47,720 bases of DNA from Elusimicrobiota bacterium. Lineage in GTDB: Bacteria > CG03 > SLGR01 > JAFGSA01. Of the stretch, positions 23,156 to 35,251 are shown one piece after another. The stretch's first letter is position 1. Each line of letters starts with the position of its first letter. The notes beneath the pieces are model-generated. The model saw only the letters and a list, made by a program, of their open reading frames with translations, was not told the origin of the DNA and made no database searches. The position numbers were made by a program, and so were the translations under genes. Location of the stretch: NCBI GenBank assembly GCA_016934855.1, contig JAFGSA010000030.1, positions 1 to 47,720 of the forward strand. The letters run 5' to 3'.

Positions 23156-24436
23156 TCAGTTCCTCTCTATGGTCTTCTTGCCCTTCATGTACCCGCAGAG
23201 CGCTTCGGGCACCCTGATACTCAACTCTTCGGTCTGGTAATTCTCCAGCACCGCCGCGAATATCCTTCCCACCGCCAGGCCGGACGAATTCAGCGTATGT
23301 ACGAACCCGGTTTTCTTGTCCTCGTTCCTGAACCTCGTGTTCATGCGCCTGGCCTGGAAATCGCCGCAGTTCGAGCACGATGACACCTCGCGCCACATCT
23401 TCTCGCCGGGCATCCAGACTTCCAGGTCATAGGTCTTCGAGGAAGAGAACCCCAGTTCGCCGGTCCCCAGCTCAACGACCCTGTACTTCAAGCCCAGCTG
23501 CTTCAGTATCTCTTCGGATTCCCCGAGCAGCCGTTCGTGAAATCCGGGCGATTCTTCGGGCAGCACGATGTTGACCAGCTCCACTTTATTGAACTGGTGA
23601 TTCCTTATGAGTCCGCTGGTATCTTTTCCGTACGAACCGGCTTCTTTCCTGAAACACGGCGTATAGGCAACGTATTTCTTAGGAAGATCGTTCTTTTCAA
23701 GTATCTCCCCCCTGTGCATATTGGCCAGGGGGACCTCTGCCGTGGGTATCAAATACATCCTGGAGTTCTCGTCGTCACCCGTTGTAGAATACATCTCCTC
23801 GCTGAATTTCGGCAGCTGGCCCGTTCCTTCCATAACTTCGTATTTTACCATATACGGCGGCATTATCTCGCGGTAACCGTGCTTTTCCTTATGGATATCC
23901 AGCATGAAATTTATCAGGGCCCTTTCCAGCTCCGCGCCTTCAGCCTCCAGGAGCGCAAACCTCGAGCCGCTTAGAAGGGCCGCCCTTTTAAAGCTTATTA
24001 TCTTCAGCATATCGCCCAGTTCCCAATGCGTCCTGGGTTCAAAACCGAATTCCACCGGGCCGCCTTCTTCCCTTATCACCCTGTCTTCCGGGTGATCAAG
24101 CCCTTCGTCGGGGAGATTGGGCAGGAGCAGAAGCAGATCATCCAGTTCCTTCTTAAATTTCTTTTCGTCCTGAAGTTCTTTAAGCCTGGCGGATTTCTCT
24201 TTCATCTCTTCAAGCTTCCCGGGATCGGCTTCCCTGCCTTCTCTTTTGAGCCTGCCTATCTCTTTCGATTCTTCGTTTATTTCCCGGCGCAGTTCTTCGG
24301 CCTTGAGCAGGGATTCCCTCCATTTTCTGTCTATCTCCCTTATTTCCTCAAGTTTAACTGCAAAATCCCGGCCTCTTCTCGAAAGAAGCTCTATGACCTT
24401 TTCCGGTTCTTTCCTGATCCTGTTTATATCAAGCAT
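23156..24436 (-). CDS. serS: Seryl-tRNA synthetase
   Basis: 426 residues. An N-terminal long antiparallel coiled coil (residues 25-105, Glu/Lys/Arg-rich) binds the tRNA-Ser variable arm. Class II motifs 2 (YTPCFRKEAGSYGKDTSGLIRNHQF) and 3 (SGLAVGRIFAAVLENYQ) form the ATP/serine site. TAEVPLANMHRGEIL is the expected motif 1-2 region. It charges the tRNA-Ser encoded directly behind it, which is an unusual tight pairing. Ribosome-binding site AAGGATG lies upstream of the ATG. Confidence 0.97.
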   Translation of the reverse strand: MLDINRIRKEPEKVIELLSRRGRDFAVKLEEIREIDRKWRESLLKAEELRREINEESKEIGRLKREGREADPGKLEEMKEKSARLKELQDEKKFKKELDDLLLLLPNLPDEGLDHPEDRVIREEGGPVEFGFEPRTHWELGDMLKIISFKRAALLSGSRFALLEAEGAELERALINFMLDIHKEKHGYREIMPPYMVKYEVMEGTGQLPKFSEEMYSTTGDDENSRMYLIPTAEVPLANMHRGEILEKNDLPKKYVAYTPCFRKEAGSYGKDTSGLIRNHQFNKVELVNIVLPEESPGFHERLLGESEEILKQLGLKYRVVELGTGELGFSSSKTYDLEVWMPGEKMWREVSSCSNCGDFQARRMNTRFRNEDKKTGFVHTLNSSGLAVGRIFAAVLENYQTEELSIRVPEALCGYMKGKKTIERN

Positions 24437-24517
24437 GCGTATTAATCATCCTTTATTCCCGTGTTAAAATCCAATTATATATAATTTTTCCCATATTTCT
24501 ATGATACCTGACACGTT

Positions 24518-25930
24518 TCAGCCTTTGACTACTCCAAGCGGAACAAGCCGCGCCACTTTTTCCGAGAGCCCGGCACCGTGGCATATATCCACGACTTTCG
24601 ACACGTCCTTATAAGCATCCGGAGCTTCCTCGGCGACGGTCTTAAGGCTTTTCGCCTTGACGGATATTCCTGACATCCTGAGCCTGTCCACCACGTCAGA
24701 GCCTCTGAGTGACCTGAGCGCCCTGCTTCTTGACCATACCCTTCCGGCACCGTGGCAGGTCGAGCCGAAACTCTCGGACATAGCTTTTTCCGTGCCTTTC
24801 ATGACATAGGAAAAAGTGCCCATGGTCCCCGGCACTATAACGGGCTGCCCCGTATCCCCGTATTCATCAGGGATGCCGCCCCGGCCGGGGCCGAACGCCC
24901 TCGTGGCTCCCTTCCTGTGAACGATGAGCTTCCTGCCTTCATGATCTTCCACTTTGCCCACGTTATGAGACACATCGTAGACCAGTCCGACCTTCACTTC
25001 TTTTCCCAGAACATCCCGTATGCTCTTTCTCACCCAGTGCATTATACACTGCCTGTTGGCCCACGCGTAGTTTGCCGCGCACTTCATCGCGGAAAAATAT
25101 CTTCTTCCCTCATCGGAACCGAAAGGAGCGCACGCAAGCTGCCTGTCCGCAAGCAGTATCCCGTATTTTTCCGACGCCCTGTTCATAACCTTGAGGTAAT
25201 CATCGCATACCTGGTATCCCAGCCCCCTGGAACCAGTATGTATCATAACGGTAACCTGGCCCTCTTCTATGCCGTATTTTTCTGCCGCGGTTTTGTCAAA
25301 CACTGTATCCACCTTCTGTATTTCCAGAAAATGATTTCCCGCACCCAGCGTGCCTATCTGTTCCCTTCCGCGTTCCTTTGCCCTTCCTGATACGCATTCC
25401 GGCAGCGCGCCTTCCATACACCCGCTCTCCTCCGAAAACTCCAGGTCTTCTTCCTCGCCCATGCCTTTCTGCACAGCCCAGCCGGCTCCCTTTTCCATGA
25501 CTCTTTCCACTTCTCTTTCGTTTATCCTGATCCTGCCTGTGCTGCCTACCCCAGATGGCACATTCCTGTAAAGTTCTTCGTTCAGTCTTTCTATATCGTT
25601 TTTATCTATGTCGCCGTATTTTACATCTGTCCTTAAGAGCCTTACTCCGCAGTTTATATCATATCCTATCCCCCCGGGCGATATTATCCCTTCTTCCACA
25701 TCGAACGCCGCTACGCCGCCTATCGGGAAACCGTACCCGTAATGTATATCCGGCATGGCCATGGAATAACCGTATATCCCCCTTAGTGTTGCCACATTGG
25801 CTACTTGGGAATGCGCATTGTCCTCCTGGATGCTCTTCATCATGGCGTCATCTGCAAAGATAAGCCCCTCGACAAGCATTCCCGACGATCTTTCTATTAC
25901 GTATTTATAGTCTGATACTTTCCTTATCAT
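24518..25930 (-). CDS. rtcB: RtcB RNA-splicing ligase
   Basis: 470 residues. Metal and guanylate-binding motifs: DINCGVR, GTLGAGNHFLEIQ, HTGSRGLGYQV and the nucleophile histidine in STCHGAGR. RtcB joins 2',3'-cyclic phosphate or 3'-phosphate ends to 5'-OH ends using GTP and Mn2+. The ATG overlaps the archease stop; archease is the activator of this enzyme. In bacteria the pair repairs cleaved RNA rather than splicing introns. Confidence 0.96.
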   Translation of the reverse strand: MIRKVSDYKYVIERSSGMLVEGLIFADDAMMKSIQEDNAHSQVANVATLRGIYGYSMAMPDIHYGYGFPIGGVAAFDVEEGIISPGGIGYDINCGVRLLRTDVKYGDIDKNDIERLNEELYRNVPSGVGSTGRIRINEREVERVMEKGAGWAVQKGMGEEEDLEFSEESGCMEGALPECVSGRAKERGREQIGTLGAGNHFLEIQKVDTVFDKTAAEKYGIEEGQVTVMIHTGSRGLGYQVCDDYLKVMNRASEKYGILLADRQLACAPFGSDEGRRYFSAMKCAANYAWANRQCIMHWVRKSIRDVLGKEVKVGLVYDVSHNVGKVEDHEGRKLIVHRKGATRAFGPGRGGIPDEYGDTGQPVIVPGTMGTFSYVMKGTEKAMSESFGSTCHGAGRVWSRSRALRSLRGSDVVDRLRMSGISVKAKSLKTVAEEAPDAYKDVSKVVDICHGAGLSEKVARLVPLGVVKG

Positions 25931-26352
25931 GTGTCGAAAACGACAACCGTAGACATTATGTCATCATTTGAGATTATTTTCAGGTTGTGATAGGTAGCCG
26001 CCTTGATTTCCATCGATATATCCCGCGCCGATATCCTGCCCGTACCGCTTATTACGGCCTTTATCTTCCTCTCGCTCACCTTTATATCTTCAATTCCCAG
26101 GGGCAGCCACTTTTTCATATTGACAAGGTAGAGCAGTTCGTTGAAGAAATCTACCAGAAGCGATTCTTTATCAGGGGATTCTAAATCGATTGTTCTTGTG
26201 CTGTCGGACGAAATACTCTCTGAAGCAATCAGCCTGAGAAAGCCGGAAAACCCGCACCGGAAAAGCCCTTCCAGGTCACAGGCCCATATTCTTAAACCTA
26301 TATCCGCGGTATGATCAATCAGCTCAAAACCCTCATGCTTCTTTTTCATCAA
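25927..26352 (-). CDS. Archease, RtcB activator
   Basis: 141 residues. FELIDHTADIGLRIWACDLEGLFRCGFSGF at the start and FFNELLYLVNMKKWLP in the middle are archease hallmarks; the conserved Asp in DHTADIG and the C-terminal DDIMSTVVVFDT complete the metal site. It speeds RtcB guanylylation and allows multiple turnover. It overlaps the end of gyrA by 20 bp and rtcB by 4 bp, so the three are one translational block. Confidence 0.93.
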   Translation of the reverse strand: MMKKKHEGFELIDHTADIGLRIWACDLEGLFRCGFSGFLRLIASESISSDSTRTIDLESPDKESLLVDFFNELLYLVNMKKWLPLGIEDIKVSERKIKAVISGTGRISARDISMEIKAATYHNLKIISNDDIMSTVVVFDT

Positions 26353-28843
26353 CTATGTCTTCTTTTGCGATACGCGCAACAGATACAAGTTCGTCCTTTT
26401 CATCAAGTTTGAGCAGCCTGACTCCCTGCGTGTTCCTCCCTATGGCCCTTATCTCGTTCACCTGCTGCCTGTTTACTATACCGTTTTTGGTTATGAGCAT
26501 TATATCATCGTTCACATCGACTTTCCTGACCGCCACCACATCTCCGTTTCTCTGCGAAGCCTTGATGTTTATCACTCCCCTGCCGCCTCTTCTCTGGAGC
26601 CTGTAGTTCTCCGTAAGCGTCCTCTTCCCGAACCCGTGTATGCAGGCAGTAAGGAAACTGTCTCCCGGGTTGACCACTTCCATGCCCACGACAGCATCGC
26701 TCTTGCCCAGAGTTATGCCCCTGACTCCCTTTGCCGACCTCCCCATGGGCCTTACGTCCTTCTCACTGAATTTTATGGCCATCCCCTTTACGGTGGAAAG
26801 CATTATGGTATCTTCTCCAGTGGTCTCCCTGACCTGTATCAGGGTGTCCTTGTCTTCCAGCGTTATGGCTATGATACCGCCCTTTCTGGGCCTCGAGTAG
26901 CTTTCCAGAGACGTTTTCTTCACAAGGCCTTTCTCGGTGGCCATCATCAGGAAATGGTCCTTAACCTCCTCGAAATCCCGGACCGACACCATGGCGGTCA
27001 CGATTTCCCCTTCTTCCAGATGCAGAAGGTTCACGATCGCTTTTCCCCTTGCATGCCTGGCCGCGAGCGGTATCTCATACACTTTCAGCCAGTATACCTT
27101 GCCCCTGTTAGTGAAAAACAGCATATAGGCATGTGTGGATGTAATGAATATATCTTCCAGGAAGTCTTCTTCCCGGGTCTCCATCCCTTTGACGCCCCTC
27201 CCCCCTCTCCTCTGTGACCGGTAGGTGTCCAGGGGAAGCCTTTTTACGTAGTTGGCGTTCGATATCGTGACTACCATGTCTTCTTCCTTTATGAGGTCTT
27301 CCATCTCCAGTTCTTCGACCGCCGACCCGATCTCTGTCTTTCTTACATCACCGAAATTCTTTGCTATCTCGGTTACCTGCTCCTTGATAATAGCTTCCAC
27401 CATCTTGGGGCTCCTGAGAATAGCTTTGCATTTCTCTATAAGCTTTATGAGGTCCTTGTATTCCTGTTCCAGTTTCTCCCTCTCAAGAGAAGTCAGCCTG
27501 TGGAGCCTCATATCGAGTATCGCGTCGCTCTGCGCCTTGGTGAAGGAATACTTCTTAATAAGCTTCTCGCCCGCATCTTCCCTGTCCTTCGACTTCCTGA
27601 TAAGGGCGACTACATCGTCCAGGTTCGCTATGGCTATCCTGAGGCCTTCTACTATGTGCGCTCTTTCTTCGGCTTTTCTCAGGTCGTAAAGCGTGCTCCG
27701 CCTTATTATCTCCCTTCTGTGCTCAAGATAATAATGGAGCATTTCCTTCAGGTTGAGGACCCTGGGCTGGTTATCAACAAGGGCTATCATTATAATTCCG
27801 AAGGAGGACTGCAGCCCCGTGTGGCTATAGAGCTGGTTTAATACGACTTCCGGGTTCGCGTTTCTCGAGAGCTCTATCATGATCCTCATGCCGTCCCTGT
27901 CGCTTTCGTCCCTCAGATCGGTAATACCTTCTATCTTCTTGTCCTTTACGAGAACGGCTATCTGCTCTATTATCGTGGACTTGTTGCTCATGTAAGGGAT
28001 TTCCTTAACAACAAGCGCGGTCTTGTTCTGCTTCATCTGTTCCTCTACGACCCTGGCCCTCAGTTTTACCGAACCCCTGCCGGTTTTATATGCCTGCCTG
28101 ATGCTGCCCAACCCGCATATTATCGCGCCTGTCGGGAAATCAGGTGCCTGTATGTCTTTCATCAGCTCGTCTATCGTTATCTGCGGGTTATCTATCATCT
28201 TGATGAGACCTTCTGCCACCTCCGCCAGGTTGTGCGGAGGTATGCTCGTTGCCATTCCTACCGCTATGCCGGATGAGCCGTTAACAAGCAGATTCGGTAT
28301 ATTCGACGGGAGCACCATCGGCTCCACCAGGCTCTCATCGAAGTTCGGAGCAAAATCCACCGTCTCTTTTTCCAGGTCTTTGAGCAGCTCGTCTGTCATC
28401 CTGGCCATCTTTATTTCCGTATACCTCATGGCCGCCGCGCTGTCGCCGTCTATCGAACCGTAGTTCCCCTGCCCGTCCAGCAGAGGATACCTGAGCGAGA
28501 AATCCTGCACCATCCTCACCATACTGTCGTAAACGGCCTGATCGCCGTGAGGGTGATATTTACCGAGAACCTCACCGACGACTCTCGCGCATTTCCTGTA
28601 AGGCTTGTTATATGTCAGTCCCATGTCGTTCATCGCGTAAAGGATCCTTCTGTGAACGGGTTTCAGGCCGTCCCTTACGTCCGGCAGCGCCCTGCCCACG
28701 ATCACGCTCATGGCATAATCTATATAGGAATCCTTCATCTCGTCTTCGACATTTCTGCTCTCGAGATTCTTGTTCCTGAGATCTTTTATTTCCTGATCCT
28801 TATCTTTTGCCTGTTCTTTTTCCTTGTCTTCTTTGTCTTCCAT
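26333..28843 (-). CDS. gyrA: DNA gyrase subunit A
   Basis: 836 residues. The catalytic tyrosine is in AAAMRYTEIKMAR near residue 129. The GyrA box QRRGGRGVKG near residue 560 shows it is gyrase rather than topoisomerase IV, and beta-propeller blades follow to the end. Residues 1-30 are an extended, highly charged Lys/Glu/Asp tail before the usual start of the fold. A ribosome-binding site (GAGG, 7 nt spacing) supports the ATG. 60 bp behind gyrB, so likely co-transcribed. Confidence 0.97.
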   Translation of the reverse strand: MEDKEDKEKEQAKDKDQEIKDLRNKNLESRNVEDEMKDSYIDYAMSVIVGRALPDVRDGLKPVHRRILYAMNDMGLTYNKPYRKCARVVGEVLGKYHPHGDQAVYDSMVRMVQDFSLRYPLLDGQGNYGSIDGDSAAAMRYTEIKMARMTDELLKDLEKETVDFAPNFDESLVEPMVLPSNIPNLLVNGSSGIAVGMATSIPPHNLAEVAEGLIKMIDNPQITIDELMKDIQAPDFPTGAIICGLGSIRQAYKTGRGSVKLRARVVEEQMKQNKTALVVKEIPYMSNKSTIIEQIAVLVKDKKIEGITDLRDESDRDGMRIMIELSRNANPEVVLNQLYSHTGLQSSFGIIMIALVDNQPRVLNLKEMLHYYLEHRREIIRRSTLYDLRKAEERAHIVEGLRIAIANLDDVVALIRKSKDREDAGEKLIKKYSFTKAQSDAILDMRLHRLTSLEREKLEQEYKDLIKLIEKCKAILRSPKMVEAIIKEQVTEIAKNFGDVRKTEIGSAVEELEMEDLIKEEDMVVTISNANYVKRLPLDTYRSQRRGGRGVKGMETREEDFLEDIFITSTHAYMLFFTNRGKVYWLKVYEIPLAARHARGKAIVNLLHLEEGEIVTAMVSVRDFEEVKDHFLMMATEKGLVKKTSLESYSRPRKGGIIAITLEDKDTLIQVRETTGEDTIMLSTVKGMAIKFSEKDVRPMGRSAKGVRGITLGKSDAVVGMEVVNPGDSFLTACIHGFGKRTLTENYRLQRRGGRGVINIKASQRNGDVVAVRKVDVNDDIMLITKNGIVNRQQVNEIRAIGRNTQGVRLLKLDEKDELVSVARIAKEDIVDEKEA

Positions 28844-28903
28844 GTCTGAACCTCTTTTCCGTTCTATTTCATATTAATTCTTTTTCTTTTATTCGCTCCC
28901 GTG

Positions 28904-31282
<2,379 letters not shown>

Positions 31283-31558
31283 CTATCCTCCTAGTTTAAA
31301 TCGAATACCGGTTATTTTCTGTTCCGAATCCCTGTTAAGTATCTTTTTTATCATCTCCCTCTTGAAAGACAGATCCTGAAGATCGGCGTTGTTTCCGACC
31401 TCGAGTATAAGAACGCCTTTTTTCAGCATTATTATCTTCGCCCTCTCCCTGATATTCTTCTCCATACCGTTCCACGCCTTTTCTACCCTGTCTTTCGCGC
31501 CGGGTTTCTTTCCCCTCAATATCCTGTCTATTACGCTGTCCGTGTCCTTCCATTTCAT
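31283..31558 (-). CDS. DUF721/DciA-like protein
   Basis: 91 residues. The small KH-like DUF721 fold is suggested by WNGMEKNIRERAKIIMLKKGVLILEVGNNADLQDLSFKREMIKKILN. DciA proteins load replicative helicase in bacteria that lack DnaC or DnaI, and often sit near recF and gyrB, as here. The start overlaps the recF stop. Its last codons carry the gyrB ribosome-binding site. Confidence 0.75.
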   Translation of the reverse strand: MKWKDTDSVIDRILRGKKPGAKDRVEKAWNGMEKNIRERAKIIMLKKGVLILEVGNNADLQDLSFKREMIKKILNRDSEQKITGIRFKLGG

Positions 31559-32589
31559 AAACTTATTATATCAAACTTACCGTTTATACCATGCGGCATC
31601 TCGGTCGAGGTGAGTATGGCCTGCGCATCCCTGATATAGTTTTTAATCTTTTTCTTTTTCTCGGCATCAAGCTCGCTGAATATATCATCGAGCATTATAA
31701 CCGGATTCCTGTTTACGCTTTCTTTGATGATACTCCATACTGCCATCCTGTATATTACGGCGGCTATCCTGGTCTCCCCTCTCGATCCGCAGTTCCTAAG
31801 TTTATTCCCGTTCATGTAAAAGATAAAAGCGTCCCTGTGCGGTCCCCAGGTAGTATATTTGAACTTCATATCCGAAGTAATGCTTTTCTGCCCTGAGAAA
31901 CAGGAGGGAATATACTCAATGCTTATTTTATCGCTTATGTTCAGCAAGTCCTGTTCCTTTTTCATCGCCTCGTACAGTTTCATCGTAAAATCTTCCCTGA
32001 CCGACCTTATCCTGTCGGCTTCCTTTTTCAGCGCATCCGTCCATACCTTGAAGTTTATGTCTTCTTCTTCTCCGAGCGTTTCCGAGCCCAGTCTTCTTAT
32101 ACATGAGTTCCTTTCTCTAAGTATCCTGTTATACCTTATAAGTGAATCTATATAGGACGGGTTCGACTGAGCTATATTGATGTTTATCAGCCTTCTCAGG
32201 TTCTTCATGGGACCCTTTATCACTTCTATGTCTTCCGGGGAGAACAGGACTACCGGAAATTTTTCTATCAGCTCGCATTTTTTCGCCTTTGCGCCGTTTA
32301 TCTTTATATCAAGCCCCCTGCTCTTCACGTATTTCACTTCAAAATCCGTCAGTCCCGCTATGTCTTCCGTTACGGCTTTCAGACCGAACGAACCTTCACC
32401 CTTCCTGTTAAGATCGGAAAGCACCCCTGTTCTGTGTGACGCTGTTGTCGATAGAACAAAGATCGCTTCAAGAATACTCGTTTTGCCCATGCCGTTTTTC
32501 CCTAATATCAGATTCAGATTTTCACCGAATTCTAAATACTTTTTCTTTTGGTTTCTGAAGTTTATTATGGTGAGACTCTTTATAACCAA
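31555..32589 (-). CDS. recF: RecF recombination mediator
   Basis: 344 residues. Walker A GKNGMGKTSILEAI near residues 30-43, signature region WGPHRDAFIFYMNG, GSRGETRIAAVIYRM and Walker B VIMLDDIFSELDAEKKK near 292-308. An SMC-like ATPase that helps RecA load at gaps. The start is a TTG 4 bp after the dnaN stop; no better ATG is nearby. Confidence 0.95.
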   Translation of the reverse strand: MVIKSLTIINFRNQKKKYLEFGENLNLILGKNGMGKTSILEAIFVLSTTASHRTGVLSDLNRKGEGSFGLKAVTEDIAGLTDFEVKYVKSRGLDIKINGAKAKKCELIEKFPVVLFSPEDIEVIKGPMKNLRRLININIAQSNPSYIDSLIRYNRILRERNSCIRRLGSETLGEEEDINFKVWTDALKKEADRIRSVREDFTMKLYEAMKKEQDLLNISDKISIEYIPSCFSGQKSITSDMKFKYTTWGPHRDAFIFYMNGNKLRNCGSRGETRIAAVIYRMAVWSIIKESVNRNPVIMLDDIFSELDAEKKKKIKNYIRDAQAILTSTEMPHGINGKFDIISL

Positions 32590-32593
32590 TATT

Positions 32594-33706
32594 TTACGGT
32601 CTCATTGGCATGATCACCCCTATATACAGTTCGGTGTCCGATTCCGGCGCTATCTTTCCGGGGTTGATCGGGGTGGTCAATCCTATTTTGACCTTATCGC
32701 TTCTGACTACCCGCAGGGCGTTGATGATGAATTCCGGATTGAACGCTATTTCGATCTCGTCTCCTTTATACTGCACCGGGATAGTGCTCGTCCCGCTTCC
32801 GTCGGCGGCCTGAAGCGAAATAACAGCTTTATTGCTCCTGAAAAGGAATTTCACCGGAGTCGTTCTCTCAACGGTAGCGGCTATCATCTTTTTTGTCGCG
32901 TTGAGGACTTCTTCCGTGCCTACGATGATATTCTTGGTAGTGTTCTCCGGTATTACCTGGCCGTAATTGGGATAATCGCCTTCTATGAGCCTGGAGTAGA
33001 TGATAGTGTTGCCGAAGGAAAAGTAAATCTGATTCTCAGATGAATTAATGCTTATCTTAACGCTTTCATCTTCGTCAGTGAGCGTTTTTTCGAGAACATT
33101 GATCGCTTTCGTAGGGATAATGGCTTTGAACTTGCTGGAATTTCCCTTTACCTTACCTTTATAATAGGAAAGCCTTCTTCCGTCGGTAGAGACCATTTTG
33201 AGCTCTTTTCCGTCGTTTTCGAAATAAATCCCGCAGAGTATATACCGGGACTCGTCTTTGGAAACGGACGGCAGTGTTTTCTCTATGCCTTCTTTAAGGC
33301 TTTTTGCATCTATGGATATAAGCCTGTCTTCCTTCATTTCCGGAAAACCGGGGTAATCCTCGGATTCACCGCAGACAATGTTGAATTTCGTGTTGCTGTC
33401 GTCAGAGCTTATCTCGACCTTGCCTTCTTTTACCTTGTTCAGAGTGACGCTATCAGAATCGATCACCCTTATAATATCTGTCAGGTTTCTTGCAGGAATG
33501 GTCAAAGCGCCTTCCTTTTCTATTTCCTTGCTTGAAATAGATGATTCGATCCCGATCTCAAGGTCCGTAGCATACACTTTTATCTTGTCCTTGTCCGCGT
33601 CAATAAGAAAATGCGACAGGGATGGAAGCGTGCTCCTTGTAGATATAGCGGGTAAAACCGTAGTCAGCAGATTCGAGAAATCATTTGTGTTTAATTTTAT
33701 TTTCAT
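32594..33706 (-). CDS. dnaN: DNA polymerase III beta sliding clamp
   Basis: 370 residues with the three-fold repeated clamp domain and the terminal IMPMRP that lines the peptide-binding pocket (most clamps end MPMRL or MPMR-x). RYILCGIYFENDGKELKMVSTDGRRLSYYK is the domain 2 signature. Good GGAGG ribosome-binding site. Between dnaA and recF as in most bacteria. Confidence 0.97.
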   Translation of the reverse strand: MKIKLNTNDFSNLLTTVLPAISTRSTLPSLSHFLIDADKDKIKVYATDLEIGIESSISSKEIEKEGALTIPARNLTDIIRVIDSDSVTLNKVKEGKVEISSDDSNTKFNIVCGESEDYPGFPEMKEDRLISIDAKSLKEGIEKTLPSVSKDESRYILCGIYFENDGKELKMVSTDGRRLSYYKGKVKGNSSKFKAIIPTKAINVLEKTLTDEDESVKISINSSENQIYFSFGNTIIYSRLIEGDYPNYGQVIPENTTKNIIVGTEEVLNATKKMIAATVERTTPVKFLFRSNKAVISLQAADGSGTSTIPVQYKGDEIEIAFNPEFIINALRVVRSDKVKIGLTTPINPGKIAPESDTELYIGVIMPMRP

Positions 33707-33777
33707 TAATACCTCCAGTTAATATAATGATAATAATATTACTACTTATAATACATTATTATAAAATCTGTTAAATC

Positions 33778-33849
33778 TGTTAATAACCCCTTTTCTCCAC
33801 TGAAAAACAGGTGTAGGATTCTGTTTATAAGCGGAGATGTTTATTAACA
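33778..33849. other. Candidate downstream half of oriC (dnaA-dnaN spacer)
   Basis: The 163-bp spacer 33707-33869 is very AT-rich. It holds TTATTAACA at 33841-33849, its reverse complement TGTTAATAA at 33778-33786 and TGTTTATAA at 33822-33830; each resembles a weak DnaA box. A direct repeat AAATCTGTT is at 33764-33780. The low-complexity stretch 33720-33770 could be an unwinding element. Confidence 0.45.
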
Positions 33850-33869
33850 TAATTAACAGGTACCTCTTT

Positions 33870-35228
33870 TCATACCGTTGATTTGATCTCATTTATCATC
33901 TTTTCAACAATTGTCTCAAAGTAAGGATCATCTTCGATTTTCTTGCGGATGATCTTGGACGCGTACATGACCGTGGCATGGTCCCTGTCGCCGAATTCCC
34001 TTCCTATCTCAGTAGTAGAATGTTCGGTAAGCTTTCTGGACAGATACATGGCCAGATGCCTGGGAAAAACAAGGTTCTTATGTCGTTTTATGCTTTTCAT
34101 GTCCTTGACCTGGACGTGGTAATGCTTCGCCACGATATTCTGGATATTCTGGATAGAAATGGGCTTGGATTCTTCGTCTTTCGTAATAATATCTTTGAGG
34201 ATTTCCTTGACGTTATCGACATTGACATCGCTGCCGGTAAGAGAGGAAAAAGCGTAAATACGTATGAGGGCCCCTTCCAGCTTCCTAATATTGTCTTTGA
34301 TGTTGGCGGCGATGAAGAGCAGAACGTCATCGGGAACATCGAGATGTTCCCTTTCGGCCTTGGACTTGAGGATCGCTATCCTGGTCTCGAGGTCGGGAGG
34401 CTGGATATCGGTTATTACCCCCCATTGAAACCTGGACCTAAGGCGCTCCTCGAGGGTCCTTATCTTGCTTGGAGGATTGTCGGATGTTATGACGAGCTGT
34501 TTTTGTGATTCATAGAGGGTATTGAAAATATGAAAGAAGACTTCCTGGGTCCTCTCCTTGTTTTCGAGAAACTGTATATCATCCATGAGAAGGACGGAAA
34601 GATTTGTATATTTCTTGTTAAAATTAATAGTGTCTTTGTTGATGATGCTGTCTATCATCTCCTGGGTGAATTTTTCGCATGTGACGTAAAGAACCCTTTT
34701 TTTCGGGTCATTCATCTTTATCCTGTGACCGATGGAATGAAGAAGATGGGTCTTGCCTAAACCTACGCCGCCGTAGACAAAGAGAGGATTGTACCTCGTA
34801 CCGGGCTCGTTGGCGACAGCTTCGGAGGCAGCCTGGGCGAACCTGTTAGAAGAACCGACAACGAAACTGTCGAAAGTATAGCGGGGATTGAGTTCAGAAG
34901 AAAAGACAGATTCGTCCTCGGGCTGGTATGTAGGGTCGGGTATATCGTCTTTTTTCGGGGGAAGATAAGCGTTGATATCCGGCTTGATGATGAACTGGAT
35001 ATCGGGACTGTTAAGACCCGGGATGGATTGGGCGGCGGAATCAATATGGTTCTTGTTTCGCAGCATCCAGTCGGAAAAGTACTTATTGGGGACTTCGATA
35101 ACGAGTGTATTATTATCAAAGGAAGAGGCCCTTGTGGGAGAAAACCAGAGCTTGAAAGTCTCAACGGGAAAATGAGATCTGAGGACATTCATTATATTAT
35201 CCCAGATAAGTGCCGGATTATCGAGCAT
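33870..35228 (-). CDS. dnaA: DnaA replication initiator
   Basis: 452 residues. Domain I (residues 1-75) opens with WDNIMNVLRSHFPVETFKLWFSP. AAA+ Walker A is GGVGLGKTHLL near residue 155 and Walker B LLMDDIQFL. The C-terminal HTH carries the DnaA signature GREFGDRDHATVMYASKII. It binds the 9-bp boxes in the flanking spacers to open the origin. Confidence 0.97.
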   Translation of the reverse strand: MLDNPALIWDNIMNVLRSHFPVETFKLWFSPTRASSFDNNTLVIEVPNKYFSDWMLRNKNHIDSAAQSIPGLNSPDIQFIIKPDINAYLPPKKDDIPDPTYQPEDESVFSSELNPRYTFDSFVVGSSNRFAQAASEAVANEPGTRYNPLFVYGGVGLGKTHLLHSIGHRIKMNDPKKRVLYVTCEKFTQEMIDSIINKDTINFNKKYTNLSVLLMDDIQFLENKERTQEVFFHIFNTLYESQKQLVITSDNPPSKIRTLEERLRSRFQWGVITDIQPPDLETRIAILKSKAEREHLDVPDDVLLFIAANIKDNIRKLEGALIRIYAFSSLTGSDVNVDNVKEILKDIITKDEESKPISIQNIQNIVAKHYHVQVKDMKSIKRHKNLVFPRHLAMYLSRKLTEHSTTEIGREFGDRDHATVMYASKIIRKKIEDDPYFETIVEKMINEIKSTV

Positions 35229-35251
35229 AACGGTAAATATGATTCAAAAGG

